From: Desmodus rotundus
Lineage: Eukaryota > Chordata > Mammalia > Chiroptera > Phyllostomidae
Length of the DNA: 64,000 bases
NCBI RefSeq assembly: GCF_022682495.2
Contig: NC_071392.1
Span: forward strand, 138,890,818-138,954,817
Direction: 5' to 3'
Part shown: positions 1-12,069 of the stretch, piece after piece
Numbering within the stretch: position 1 is the stretch's first letter
How the letters are laid out: each line of letters starts with the position of its first letter
Notes under the pieces: generated by a model
Told to the model about the DNA's origin: nothing
The model's database searches: none
What the model saw: the letters and a program-made list of their open reading frames with translations, nothing else
Made by a program: the position numbers and the translations under genes

Positions 1-264
1 CTCCTGCATCTGAGTAGCAGGTGGTTGAATCTCCCTAGACCAGTTCAGCTAGCTGTCAAGGTAGGTCTAATGCTAGCCTTCCGGCAGTGCCCCTCAGTTG
101 GGGTCAGTGGCCCTAGGGCTAAGCCAAACCTAGTCCCAAGAGATGCTGCTGGAAGGCTGTCTGGGTCCCCGTGATCCTGTGGCTTTGAAGTCCCGGCATC
201 CCTGAGCAGTTCAGAGAATGTGCTTTGATGCCACCTGGGCTTCGGTGGAGTTTAGGCTGCTTCC

Positions 265-415
265 CAGCTCTGTGAGCTTCTCTTTCCTTCTCAAGGAAAT
301 GGAGAGTTGACTGGCCTCAGTATTAAAGGTGATGATGAATATAAAGCATTTAGCTTTGTGAGCATGTCCCATATTAAACATTCAAAAAATAATGTTACTG
401 TTATTGCTGTTGTAA
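265..415 (+). mobile_element. MIR fragment
   Basis: A diverged MIR 3' half: 'gatgatgaatataaagcat', 'acattcaaaaaataatgtta' and 'ctgttattgctgttg'. The call is weak because only the tail aligns by eye. Confidence 0.4.
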
Positions 416-1129
416 TTTCTATTGCACGGCAGAAGCCTGCCTGTGTGGGCAGATCCTGACCTCCACCCGCCTACACACACACCCTGGTCTTCGCCCCATT
501 CCCTGAGTTTTCTTTCCACTTCCTGCCTTGTCTTGCTTTGTCCTTCCTGTTTTCCTCTCGAGCAATGCTGCGAGACAAATATTTCTCAATTTACCTTATA
601 ATTTACCTTGGTTTACTCAGTCTTGCTCAGGATGTACCTCTGGAAACAAAAGTTCTGGACAAAGAAGGTCTTGGTCAACGCATCTACCAAATATTAAGTG
701 TCATTTTGGAGACACTTGGCATCAGGTAACACGGTAGGAAAGAGATTGCGGGACTGTTGGGAGTTGAGGTTTTTAGCCTTGGCTTGGCCACTAATGACAA
801 TGGCAATTTCATATCCCCAAAATCTTGGTCTTCTTATCAATGACACTAAAACATGTATTTTTTAAAAATGTATAAGCACTTTTCTAGCTAGACAAAACTA
901 TATTCCTCTAAGAAATCTTTTGCAGAAGCCCAATATATAAAATATTTAACAAAATAACTGCTCTGGATATAGGTAGGAGAATATACATATTATATATGAA
1001 TATATATATTTTTTTTCAGGCTCTTCTTGCCTAATAGACTTCCTGGACTTCACATAGTCTTACCCCTTCCCCTCACCCCCAGGGCAGTGGAGAAGCCCTA
1101 GCACACACCCACAGGCATCATAAAGCCCT

Positions 1130-1300
1130 GCTTACGTAACTGTTTGTGCCTCAGTTTCCTCCCCTTTTGAATGGGGACAATGATTAGTCCTTCTCACAGG
1201 GTTGGTGGTGGGGATTAAATGAATTCACAGAGCCCTTGGCACAGTGCCTGGACTGAAATAAGTGCTCAGTGACGGTTAGGCATCAGTATTATTAGTACTG
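1130..1300 (+). mobile_element. MIR SINE
   Basis: 'tgcctcagtttcctcccctt', 'gggattaaatgaattcac' and 'ggcacagtgcctggactgaa' are MIR core and tail motifs in sense orientation. Confidence 0.8.
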
Positions 1301-1683
1301 CCACTTGATCATTACGGTGTCTGTCAGCCAGAAGCTGTAGGAATCGGTCATCATGAGATGCACCATACAAATGTGCCTGTGTATAGGGACCGTAAATTAT
1401 TCCCCCACCCACCACCCCGCTGCCGCTGCCTTTGTGGAAGTAAGAAGAGATATGTTACTTCACAAGATGGAAAAATTTTGTTTCTATTGGAAGTTGTGTA
1501 TTATAAGAGAGTAATTCAAACTTTCTTTCACTCCTTGACTCCTTTGACAAACGTTTACAGAGCTCCCATTCTGTATGCTGGGGTTGGTGCTAGGAATATA
1601 AATAGAAGAGACAAGTAATGGGAAGAAAGAACTCGCATTAATGATGCCAGCCAGTCTGTGTTTAGCAGCTCGTGACCCAGGCA

Positions 1684-2020
1684 GACATTCATCCAACAAA
1701 TATTTATTGTGCAACTACTATGAACCAGGCAGCCTGCCGAGGAGCAGCAATGATGAAGAAAAACTTGCTTATCCCCCTGTGGAGTCTGCTTTCTAAGGGG
1801 TATGGATAGGAAGGGCTACAGGAATTGCATAGAAAGGAAGGAACCCAGGACACGAGGGTGTGGGCAATGGCATGGGGGAAGGGAAGGCAACCAGAGTGCA
1901 GAGAACAAGATAAGACGCCAGCAAGTTCCATTCAAGAGAAGGATAAGGGTGTAGCCTCAGGTGAGGTGGGGCAAAAAGGAACAGTATGTACCAAAGTATT
2001 TATCCAAGGGTTTTCCAAGA
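1684..2020 (+). repeat. Ancient interspersed repeat, family unassigned
   Basis: 'cattcatccaacaaatattt', 'accaggcagcctgccgagga' and 'gtggagtctgctttctaa' share layout with segments at 17205 and 52545. It is a common placental repeat whose name I cannot fix. Confidence 0.45.
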
Positions 2021-2909
2021 ACATTCCTGTTTGCTTCTATTAACTTGCTCCTAGGAGGACAGGGACACAGTCTACTTTGGGGGGAACCAATTTCATTTGT
2101 TTATTTGCTTGTTCTAAATAAGATCTTCTATGAACAATTATTGAGGAACAAATGACATAGGCAATATGATTTTAAAGTGACCCATTAATCTTCCCTTCAA
2201 ATAGGTCAGGGTCTTGTTCCACAGAACTTTTCATTCTGGGAAGTTCATTTGAAAAAAATTAATTGCATTTAAGGGAACCTGAGCATGACTTTGAATATGG
2301 TGCACAGGAAAGAGCTCAAGATCTGGAAAAGACCCGAGTTTGGATCTTACATTTTTACTAATTGAACTTCCTCTCTCCAAATGCTTTTTATCACAAAACG
2401 GGAATAGCGCTTGACATAACATGTGAAAGCCTGTAGATGCTGACGCATAGAGAAGCCATTTGTGTTTATGTCAATAATTTCCTTTCTTTGTTTTTATGTT
2501 TTCCTTGTCCCTGAGCATGATGAAATAACATTATTTTTGTGGCTCCTGTATATTTAGCGTTAAGAAGGAAACGTCCATACCCAAGGATGCCATTGCATTT
2601 CTCTTGGACTCACGTGTGGCCCGGGAATCTCTGGTACAACCTGTCATGGAAGCCTCTCCAGGTCAAGAGCCTCCTTGGGCTGATCCTAAGATCCCAGGAA
2701 AGCAGGTGGGGCTCTCGCCTCTGCTTACTGACAACCACTTCCAACTTCCAACTTCCAAGCTTCCCAGACCCTTGTGTCTGTCCCCACACCCTGGGAGGAC
2801 CTCACCTCTGTCCTTCCCACCGTCCCTGCCTCCTCCATCCCAATCACCCTACCAGCTCTTTCCCTCTTTCTTCACATCTGAATCCACCACTTCCTACCTG
2901 CTGGTCCTA

Positions 2910-2990
2910 AAGATAGGATAATATTTGTTAATCTTATCCTATCCTTAAAATGAGATAGGATAAAATAGGATAATCTAAGATAGGTTAAGA
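2910..2990. repeat. Clustered direct and inverted GATAGGATAA repeats
   Basis: GATAGGATAA occurs at 2912-2921 and 2954-2963, and its reverse complement TTATCCTATC at 2934-2943. Degenerate copies follow to about 2990. The arms could form a hairpin. Confidence 0.9.
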
Positions 2991-3149
2991 TCTCCATGCC
3001 TGGTGTTTTCTTCTTTGTCCATGAAAGGAACCTGAAAGAAGAAACTACCCCATACGGTTGTTTTCAGGATAAAAGTGATTGCATTTTAAGGACTTCATGC
3101 AATCGAAGAAAATTGTCAGTACTCAGAAAGTATTGATTATTGTTACTAT

Positions 3150-3300
3150 TCCCTATATTTTCTTCCTCCCTCCTCCCCTCTCTCACTTCCTTCTTCCCTA
3201 TTCTAACCCTTTTCCTTCTTCCCTTCCATTCAAACTTTCCTTCTTCCCCTCCTTCCCTTGCCCTCATATGCCCTGCCTCCCTTCCCCCTGACTGCTTCCC
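3150..3300 (+). repeat. Polypyrimidine tract
   Basis: About 150 bp is dominated by C and T (ttcctccctcctcccctctc and similar), low complexity. Confidence 0.8.
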
Positions 3301-4534
3301 TGGCCGTGAGTCATGGGAGTTTGCTCCCACACTGGCTCCCGAAAGGCTCTGCTGGCAGAGGCAGACACAGGCCTGGGGCGGGAGGCGGCAGCTGCCTGGC
3401 CAAAATTCACCAGAAGGCATGGCCTGGTGCTTGACTTTAGGGTACTTCGAGGACTGGCACATGCGTTTGTGGAGCCATCAGGCCTTATTTGGGGGAACTA
3501 TAAGAGGGCTAAAGTCCCCAAGGACTGGGAGGGGATAAACATGATATTGCCCATCTTTGCTAAACAGGGAGAAAGATGGATTCTGATCATCTTAAGCTGT
3601 TCTTTTAATATCTGGGAAACTCTCCCCAAAGTCCTCTCCCAACCTGCAATGCCAGGACTCTCAGCTGAGCCCTGACCTTCTTCCCATCTTTTTCTTCTGT
3701 GTCTCATTTCTTTCCCAGTTGGAAATTGGCAATGAACTCTGACACCCACTGGCTTTTTCTCTCTTCTCTCCTGGGCTCAGAGCCCTGTCCCATTACACTG
3801 AATTGTCTTAGCCCTGTCCACAGGGGTTAAGAGCATGACCTCTTGGTAACAGGAACTGGCTCATAATCTTGTGTATGTCCCCAGCCCACCGCACAGAAAC
3901 CAGGACTCCTTACTAACCTGGGGAAGCTCTTGCAGCATAAATTTAAAGTCGCGCACACAGAGACAGGACAGAGTCATCAATGTCATGGCCCTGAGTGTGG
4001 CTTTGATTTGATCTCAGATGGTCCCAGTTTTCACTGATGTGATAGCTGATTATCACTAGGCTTTTTAGTGAAGTACGGCCTCATACTTCACTAAATAGCT
4101 TCCCCTCTGCCCCACTAAGAGAAGTACTCTGTGGAAAGCTTATTCCCCCACAGGGAGTGGCTGATGAAAGATAATATTGCCCTTGGTCTTCTCCCCAGAG
4201 CAACTGAAGGGGCCTTTCCTTTTCCTGCCCAACTGGTTTGAAGCCCCTGATTTCCCTTGTGCGTGTCTAATCTCACCTCCACACAGGCTTTGTGGCTTGG
4301 CCAGAAGACCAAGAGGCAGTTGCCTTCAGATTTCCATGCCAATCTGGGGTGAGCAGGTTGGCATCTCTCTGAGTGTCTTGTTCTCCTTAAAAGTGGAAAA
4401 GAGAGGAGAGGAGGTCAAAATGATGCCATGTGAGAAAGATTCAACCTGCTTTGCTAACTTGGAAGATGGAAAAGGGGGCCACGAGCCAAGGAATGCAGAC
4501 CAGCCTCCAGAAAGAAATGCAGCCCTGCTGGCAT

Positions 4535-4655
4535 CTTGATTTTAGTCCAGCAAGGCCCGTGTTGGACTTCTAAGCTACAGAGCTGTAAGACGATAAATTT
4601 GTGTTGTTGGATAAGCCACTAAGTTTGTGGTGCTGCATTACAGCAGCAACAAAAG
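4535..4655 (+). mobile_element. MaLR LTR 3' fragment
   Basis: The sequence 'agctacagagctgtaagacg', 'ataaatttgtgttgttgg', 'taagccactaagtttgtgg' and 'ttacagcagcaac' is the characteristic 3' end of MLT1/MST-type LTRs. Confidence 0.65.
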
Positions 4656-5117
4656 TGGCAAAAATGCCATGCACCTGTTTGTGGAGGGGTTGGGCTGCAA
4701 GTGATTTCTGAGGCTTTTCTGCCCCTGATACCCTCTGAGCTGCAGCTCTGTACTCATAAACAGCTTTTAATGAAGCAGGGGAAGGAGCACAGGAATAAGT
4801 GGCAGAAGTACTTGTCACTGGAACATAACAGGGAACCAGCCCAGGGCCAGAGTCTCAGCTCTCGCCTATCTAGCCCCACCCATTGCCCTCCTCGACACCC
4901 CTAACCCCCAGCAAGCAGAGCCCCTCCCCCTCCAGCAGCCCCTCCTCAAACTGATGGCAGCTCAGTAGGTCTGGAGCCAACAGAGGAATAGAACACCCAC
5001 ACATTCATCCTCATACCATCAGTCCCTGCAGAGCTACCTTGTTTGGGCTGTTTGACAGACATAGGTCCAAAGTCACCATTTATTTTAACATATGAGCAAT
5101 GAGAAACAACATGAAGT

Positions 5118-5323
5118 ACCATATCTTTCGGACTATAAGATGCACCGGAACATAAGATGTACCTAAGTTTTAGAGGAGGAAAATAGGAAAAAAAAACCCT
5201 GCCCCCACTGCCGCACCCCCCACCCAGCAAGCCAGGTAAGCTACATTTGGACTATAAGATGCACCCCCATTTTCCTCCCAAATTTGGGGAGGAAAAGTGC
5301 ATCTTATGATCCAAAAAATATGG
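5118..5323. mobile_element. TA-flanked MITE (Tc1/mariner-like)
   Basis: The element is 206 bp with terminal inverted repeats of about 27 bp. The left end reads 'ccatatctttcggactataa' and the right end, reverse-complemented, 'ccatattttttggatcataa'; both continue into 'gatgcac'. It is bounded by TA dinucleotides at 5116-5117 and 5324-5325, the usual Tc1/mariner duplication. The unit 'ataagatgcac', or close variants, occurs four times, including subterminal copies. No transposase is encoded. The family name is not known to me, and assignment to the superfamily is an inference from the TA target. Confidence 0.75.
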
Positions 5324-5329
5324 TATTGA

Positions 5330-6180
5330 GAGGGAGAGGCAGGCATTCACCTCCCCCACTCTCCTTGTCTCTTTCTGTCCCCCCTCCCCCCACAGATGCT
5401 CCAGATTCTGGCCATATGCCCAAACTTCTTGAAACAGAGCCCTGCCAAAACAACACAGGGGACTCTTCAGTCCAGAGTGTGGTTTCATATCATATTTTCA
5501 GGAGCCGTGGGAGAGTTGAGTGGGAAAGAGTCAGCCAGGTGTGGAGGCTGCTGGTGACAGGCAAGCGGCCATTACCTGGGGTCCAGGTCTCCAGGCATTT
5601 GAGGGGAATGGGGAAGTCTTAATGTGGACAACTGGAAAGGGGGGATCTCAGGAAGAGGACTGGGCAACTGAGGTTTCTGAGCAGAAAGGGAAGGGGACAT
5701 GGGGCCAGCATCCCTCTAGGAGGGACCTCCTGGAAAACTTGGATGGGGGCCCCTGGCAACAGAAGGCTTAGAGATCTCTGCAGAAAGATGCTATCTAGCC
5801 TTTGTCGCCAAATCTGACAGCTCCATTGCAGCACAGGGAGACACACCTCTCAGGCTGGACGGTCCATTCTCATTCCACCTTCTCTATTTTTGTCATTAGT
5901 ATATGCCGTCTACACCATTCTTTGCATTCATTTTTTCTTTCAGTGACTCCACTTTTTCCTTCAAGAGATTTATTTTTTAAAGGACATTTTGTATCACTGT
6001 CTGTGTAGAAACTTTTAGGGCTCACCCTTTTCAGCCCTCATCTCTTTCCAGGCACATGGGAAGACGGTAGCCCTGCACCCCACCCCTGCCACACACACTC
6101 CCTTGAGCAGGGAGGAGCCTCGTGATGTTTCTGGCCTATGGATTGTGGCAGAAGTGATGTGTGATTATTCTCATTTCTAT
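5330..6180. other. Intergenic, nothing recognised
   Basis: Ordinary sequence without a recognisable repeat or gene. Confidence 0.5.
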
Positions 6181-6189
6181 TCAATATTT

Positions 6190-6395
6190 TATATTCTTTT
6201 ATTATAGGTTTCAGGTGTATAGCATTCTACCTTGACATCTGTAGACACTACAGCGTGATCACTACCACAGTCTGGTTACCATCCTTCGCCATACCATTGA
6301 CTCCATTCACCCGTTTGGCCCACCCCCAACCCCCTTCTCCTTTGGTAACCACTAAGATGTGTGTTTACCAAATAAATACAAAATGGTTCTATCTA
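6190..6395 (-). mobile_element. Old L1 3' UTR fragment
   Basis: The plus strand reads 'tataggtttcaggtgtatag', then 'gtgatcactaccacagtc' and 'ctttggtaaccac', the antisense of a mammalian-wide L1M-type 3' UTR. It is diverged, with no open frame. Confidence 0.6.
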
Positions 6396-6939
6396 GTTTT
6401 ATATACGCTCTTCAGATTTAGCCATAAGTCATAGATTCTAGAGATGTATGGAAGGATTCATAACAAACTGACTGTAGTATTACCTCCAAGGAAGCACCTG
6501 AGATCCAGATGGGGAAGGGGGCACCATGATAAAGAAGAACTTTAAATTTACCTGTATTGTTTGAGGTTTTCATGAGGAAACAATATTCACATGTTACATA
6601 AATAAAAATTGCTTTTGAGGTGAACAGCAAATTGAAAAAAGGAAGTGAAACTGGAAAATTGTACTAGAACTCTATCTGGAAGCATCTCAGATATCAAGCT
6701 AAGAGGTTGTGCTTCATGCTATGGCAGCAAGAAGCTAAGGGAGATGTATGAATGGTCATGACTAGGCTGATCTGGGCAGGGATAGCGCCTCCTCCAAGGG
6801 CAAGCACAGACCTGGAGGGGCAGACAGACATAAAGTGCCCAGAAGACATCTGAGTCCAGTGAGGGCCTTGTAAGGGTTGGCTGTTGCTATTCCCTTCTTT
6901 CCACCCTGACCATTCTCACGAACAAGCCACGTTCTTTCT

Positions 6940-7300
6940 GCTTCAAGGTTTTCATATGTGCTCTTCCTTATTGTTATCCTTCCTCCATTTTTCCCTCCCT
7001 CCCTTCCTTCCTTCCTTCCCCTTCTCATCCTTCAGAGATCAGCCTAAATATTAGCAGCTCAGTGACACTTTTATGACCTGTCCCTCCAGCCCATTGTGTG
7101 TGTCTCTGTCAAAGCATCCTATGGGACTTCTTCAAAATACGCATCACAGTTTACCATCACATCTGTGGGGGGTTAAATTTTTACCTGTCAATTACTTTTC
7201 TGCCTGCTCACAAGTCTATAAATGTCACAAAAGCAGAGACAGACTGTGTTGTGTTCACTGCCATTCCCACGGTGCCCAGTAGAGTCCTTGGCATAACTTA
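6940..7300 (+). mobile_element. L2 3' end
   Basis: 'ccttcagagatcagcctaaa', 'tgacacttttatgacctgtc' and 'cagagacagactgtgttgtg' followed by 'ggtgcccagtagagtcct' follow the order of the L2 LINE 3' end. A CT-rich microsatellite (6988-7022) interrupts it. Confidence 0.6.
6988..7022 (+). repeat. (CTTC)n microsatellite
   Basis: 'tccctccctcccttccttcc' and further CTTC units, lying inside the L2 segment. Confidence 0.9.
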
Positions 7301-7329
7301 GAGGAAGAAGTAGCAATAGTAATGATAAT

Positions 7330-7560
7330 AACAGTAATAGCCATTATTTATTGAGCACTTAGTAGATACCAGGCTTTTGTTGACATGCTTTACATGCATT
7401 AACTCATTCAAATGTCATAACAAGCTTTTTGAGTAGATTTTAATATCATCCTCATTTTCTAGATGAAGAAACTGAGGCACAAGAGAGCTTAAGAAACTTG
7501 ACCAAGGTTACACAGCTGACAAGTTTCAGAGCTGGGATCGAGCTTTTAGCACCTGACCTT
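7330..7560 (-). mobile_element. MIR SINE
   Basis: The antisense MIR runs from 'tttattgagcacttagtag' through 'cattaactcattcaaatg' and 'gaagaaactgaggcac' to 'ggttacacagctgacaag'. It is nearly full length. Confidence 0.85.
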
Positions 7561-8109
7561 ATCTTACTGAGGATGAATTAATTCACACAATGCTGGTTGG
7601 TGGTAATCCTGATGTCCTGATACACCAAGTGTAAATAGTGCAATTTGCTTTAGAATAAACGAGAATGATTAGTCCAATCCACAGAGTGTTTGTGGGGAGG
7701 TCTGAACCCCCAGGAGGAGGGGACAGCTATTGTCCATTGAGAGGCGGGCAGCCAAGCTCTGTATGATGGGAGTGATGGCAGAGACATGGGGAGCTCACCC
7801 AGCTCCAGACCACGTTACCTGGTTCCTTAGAGAATGCTCCCTGCCAAGGCCAGTCATGGCCAGAGTTTGAGAAAGGAACTCTGGGACCAGCAGAGGACTG
7901 GCCACTGGGGAATGATGCCAAGGAAGTAAGAGAAGCCAGCCTCTGGGCCAGGCAAGACATTTCTGTCTTGCCCTATCCTTGAGGGGCAAGATCTTCCCAG
8001 AAGCCACATCCTACCAGGTCTTGTTAGATGGTTCCCAACAGCTGCCAACTGTGATGCTGTGTGTGCAGATGGCAAGAGGAAAAAATAGTCATAGGTTAAG
8101 GTAGCTAAA

Positions 8110-8390
8110 TTCACCATGTTCTCACTATGTGCCAGGGACTATGTGAGGGGCTTCAGGTGACAACGTTGTTCTCATAACAACGTTGGAGGTTCCTTCAGCA
8201 TTCATGTTGTCAGTAGATAATTATGAAGCTCCTGCCACACTGATGAGCTAAGCACTGTTTCTAATTCTGTTTTACAGATGAGGAAAGAGACTTGGAAAGG
8301 TGAAGTTATTTGCCCAAGTCAGATATTGGCAGCATTAGAGCTTGAACTCGGGTCTGCCTAATGCCAAAACCCTCCTTCATTACCTCTACT
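8110..8390 (-). mobile_element. MIR SINE
   Basis: 'tcactatgtgccagggac', 'ttttacagatgaggaaag' and 'cttgaactcgggtctgcc' mark an antisense MIR. Confidence 0.85.
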
Positions 8391-8550
8391 CTAAATTGTC
8401 TTCTAAATTTGAAACTATCATGGATTTCTATCTATGTGTCAAATACTGCACTATAATCAGCATTAGGAATAAGTCAAGGACTATATGTTGCCTGGCCCAT
8501 AAGTAATAGTAAATATGAGCTGTATTACTCTACATATTATGTTTCTATAC

Positions 8551-8988
8551 TGTGCTAGTTAATTTTACATGCCAACTTGGCTAGGCCACAGTACACAGGT
8601 AGTGGGTTAGACACATCTGGATATTGTGGTGAAGGCTATTTTGCAGATTAGGTTAACAGGTGTTTCAGGAGACTGAGGAAAGCAGATTATCCTCCACGGT
8701 GGGTGGGCCTCAGGCAATCAGTTCCAGGCCCCAACAGAACAAGACTAACCTCCTCTAAGGGAAGGGGAGTTCTGCCCCCAGATGGCCTCAGGGCTCAGAC
8801 TGCAATGTCAACTCTGACCTGGATCTTCCTCCTGCCGGCTTGCCCTGCAGATTTTGGAATTGGCTACCAGCATAATCACATGGGCCAATTTCTTAAAATA
8901 ACTCTGTCTCTTTTCCTCCACACACACTCTCTCTATATATCACATCCCATTGGTTCTGTTTCTCCGGAGAAGTCTGGCTACTACAGAC
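8551..8988 (+). mobile_element. Old LTR-like mammalian repeat, family unassigned
   Basis: It begins 'tgtgctagttaattttacat', contains 'gtgggtgggcctcaggcaat', and ends 'ggttctgtttctccggagaa' followed by 'gtctggctactacagaca'. I recognise this layout from common placental interspersed repeats with TG...CA ends but cannot name the family with certainty. Confidence 0.6.
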
Positions 8989-8989
8989 A

Positions 8990-10765
8990 GAACAGTGACA
9001 ATGACTGGATAAGCAGCGGAAAGCTGGGAAGGTCTGTATTGGAGGAAACAATGAAAACTGCTTGAATTCTTTTAGAAATTCGGCTCCTAGTGAAGAATAC
9101 AGCCTATAATTGCCAAAAGCATCTCCACTTGTATGAAAAGAGCTGATTTTCCTAATTTGGTTAGAAATTAACTAGCGATTAACCCTAGTTCTGCCCATCC
9201 TCTTCTCCCATCCATAAGACGGGGGCCTCACGACACCTTTGTGACAGGTACAGGAATGACTGGAGAAAAACCCCTGCCAGTCAGGTCCTCCCTTTGCCAC
9301 TTCCGAAGCTCAGTGCAGGTGGTGACAGCAGAGGCGCCCCAGTCTAGGAGCCAGAAACTCTGTGCACTGGTCCCAAGGACACTACTCACCCACCAGCTGG
9401 GTAACTGGGGGCAGATCTCTGTCACGGGTCCCAGCTTTAGTTCTGTCCTCATCAAAATAGTAATGATAACAATCACTGAGGATTGTTGCAAAAATCAATG
9501 TAAAATCCTGTATGTGCTATTTTAAGGGCAGCAGTTTTTCATTCTCAGAAAGAGCCAGGCGTCTGTTGAGTAAATGTGAGCAGCGCATGGGCTCCACGTC
9601 AGGGCAGGGTCAGCCCTGGGTAGCACCCTGGGGTTGGCCAGCATGGTTCATGGTCACCACTCTCATGCTTCATAGCTTCTGACAGAGCCATAACAACCCG
9701 TTCGATGGCAGAGCCATCTCAGCCCTGAATGCTTGCTCACATTTTCTCTTCCTAACAACCCCATGAGGTTGGTTGGCAGCCCAGGAGGAAGGGGTTAAAC
9801 TCGTAACCCCTTAGTAGAGGCCACCAAAGTAGAGGCCAGTTCCAACCCCATCTGGACTTGAAATCCAGGGTCTGTCCCTCCCATCACCAGGTAAGCCCAG
9901 CTCATAATCAGGACTTAACCTAAGGATTCAGGCACCAGGAGAGCCAAGTGACTCAATCACAAACCCTCGTTCTGAAGCCAAGGCCTTCTCACCACAGCAA
10001 AGCATCTGGGAGACAGATGAAGACTAGAAAGAGAAATTGACTTGAGAAAAACCAGGGGAAGCATCAGCAAGATTCTAATCAGAGAGGCTGGCCGCCAGCA
10101 GCACTGAGAATCATTTGTCAAATGTTGCCTGGAACTCCAACTTGATGTATCACTTTTCCTGTTATCTTAGGATTTAGGGGAAATGAAATACATTTTCATA
10201 TGACTAAACTTGGTCACCAGCTCATTCTGTGACATAGAGCAAGTCACTTAGTATTTCTGACCCTCAGTTTTCTCTTTCTATTAAAAAGAAAAGAAAAGAA
10301 AAAGTAGTACATTATCATTTTCCCACACTTCAGGCCTTAGACCTCTGGGGTCCTGATGTCAGGCTGGTTCCCTCTGCTTACCCCTTGTGGCAGCGTTAAC
10401 GGAGCCTTTCTGTGGTCATCAGACACTCTGTTCCCTGCTCAGAGGCAGTGGCTGAGCCGATGGGCTGCACGACTGGAGTTTGAGCAATGGCGCTGACACT
10501 GCTCCATGTGTCAGCCTTGTCACCTTATTAATGCCGTCACTTCACATCTCCAAGACTCAGTTTCTTTATCCTCAGAACAAGGTTAATTTTTCTTCACTGA
10601 ATGGAATCTTGGAAAAGAAAGTGCTACAGGTAATTTGGGTGAGAAAGACAAGCCCAGAGAGTTGAAATCAAGGAAAAAATCTGTCAATTGGGAGAGATGG
10701 GGGCATGGTCACTTTTTCCAATATAATTCCCTCCATTCATGTTACTCAACAGAATCATGATGGCC
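8990..10765. other. Intergenic, nothing recognised
   Basis: A weak MIR-like stretch may lie near 9750-9900 ('aacaaccccatgaggttgg'). Otherwise no feature is supported. Confidence 0.5.
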
Positions 10766-10769
10766 ACAG

Positions 10770-10960
10770 CTGATGCTCATTTAGTGGTTACTATCATGTT
10801 CCGTGCTTTTCAAGCATGGTTTCATCTTCACAATCATAATTATTCCCACTTTACAGATGAAGAAATTAAGGTTCAGTGAGATTACCTGTCTCATCGAAGG
10901 ACACACCTAACAAAGCAGCAGAAACCTGAACTTGAGTCTAATTCCAGGGCCCATGCTCCC
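10770..10960 (-). mobile_element. MIR SINE
   Basis: 'actttacagatgaagaaatt' with flanking 'ccgtgcttttcaagcatgg' and 'gaacttgagtctaattcc' marks an antisense MIR. Confidence 0.75.
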
Positions 10961-11353
10961 ACCCATAGGGGAGCAGGGTTCCTGAGCCAGGTACCACAGT
11001 CACTACTCCTCCAGGCCCAAACTGATCACCCACTCCCCCCAGAGGCTCTGTTGCTTGTCCCATGACCAATTGAGTATGATTCCCGATAAGACACTGCAGC
11101 CCATGACACCCCTTTTGCTTCCTTTTGAGTCATCTGTAGAGAGCAGGACCAATAAAATGGCATTGGTCCCATCAAGATAGCATAAAGTATATAAAACAAA
11201 GTGGAGTCACTCAGGTCAACCAAAATGGCTGTCAGCCATGACACTTTGGTTCAAGAGGGAAACTATCTAAGTCACACTTAAGATATCTGCCCACATGGTA
11301 AGAATAGACCTGTCTGGCACGGAGACACCCCTAACATCCCCACATGTAACTGG

Positions 11354-11500
11354 AACAGCCATGTCTGCAGAGACCACCCACAGATAGATAGGCTCCTGGG
11401 GAAACTCCACACTTGCCAGCAGGGGTATCAAGCAGAACAGCCATGTACCACCCACAGGCTCCTGGGCAGATTCCCCACTTGGCGCCAGGGGTCCCAAGAC
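11354..11500 (+). repeat. Imperfect tandem duplication in LTR-like element
   Basis: Two units start with 'aacagccatgt' at 11354 and 11436. Both continue through 'accacccaca', 'ggctcctggg', 'cacttg' and 'ccaggggt', with the first unit longer by about 15 bp. A duplicated enhancer-like block is common in retroviral U3 regions. Confidence 0.75.
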
Positions 11501-11814
11501 ATTTATTGAAAAGACCCAGAAGGACGGAGTGCACCACTTTCAAGGGTATAACTGAGGCAGTTTCCAGACCACTGCTGAGACAGCCAAGCTCCACACACCA
11601 GAGGGCTGCTCCACACCATGCTGATCTCCCTTGGCATCGGCTGCCAGAGGCTCTGCCCTGCTGGACTGGGGACTTCACCTGTCCCACTGTCCACCTGGCT
11701 CTAGAGATCCTTCCTTGCAGGATGCTGACAACTCCCTTGCCCACTGCTGTCTCCCAGACCTGCAGACTGAGAGAGACTCTGGGACTCACGTTCATTATCC
11801 TCTGTTGATTGCTC

Positions 11815-11838
11815 TGTGTGTGTGTGTGTGTGTGTGTT
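11815..11838 (+). repeat. (TG)n microsatellite
   Basis: About twelve TG units, within the LTR-like element. Confidence 0.95.
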
Positions 11839-12069
11839 ATTATTCTCTTAGATTGTTAGAGTGGGAGTAAGATATTAATGTATATCGATGTTCTACTTTG
11901 AGTGAACCTGCATCCAATAAAAGCTGGGTGAATAGCATAGTTTCTCTGTGTGACTCTTGTCTATTCCTTGGTGCCGAGCTGCTCAGCAGGCAGCTAGCCG
12001 AGCAGTTGCCTGGTTGACTTATAGGAAAGACCATCACATCATGAACCTACGCTCGTGACATCATCCCTC

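Larger units (their letters stand above)
2110..4530. other. Intergenic, no gene recognised
   Basis: Apart from the GATAGGATAA cluster and the polypyrimidine tract I recognise nothing firm. Several open frames of 105-132 codons overlap one another on both strands, with no domain or homology that I know. Confidence 0.6.
11135..12060 (+). mobile_element. Probable solo endogenous-retrovirus LTR
   Basis: A 926-bp segment begins TG and ends CA, with 5-bp direct repeats TCATC immediately outside (11130-11134 and 12061-12065). Inside are a TATA-like 'agtatataaaac' (about 11187), an imperfect direct repeat of 65-80 bp in the U3-like part (11354-11435 and 11436-11500), a TG microsatellite (11815-11838), and 'aataaaagctggg' near 11917. 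The last is followed by a C/T-rich stretch, as at the end of an LTR R region. No gag, pol or env sequence adjoins. The distance from TATA to AATAAA (about 730 bp) is unusually long, so the true promoter or the left boundary may be elsewhere. Confidence 0.5.

Noticed and set aside
538..729. 63-codon open frame with a hydrophobic start (MSFLFSSRAMLRDKYFSIYL)
   Set aside because: Looks like a possible signal peptide but the starting codon context is not special, and no homology or exon structure supports it.
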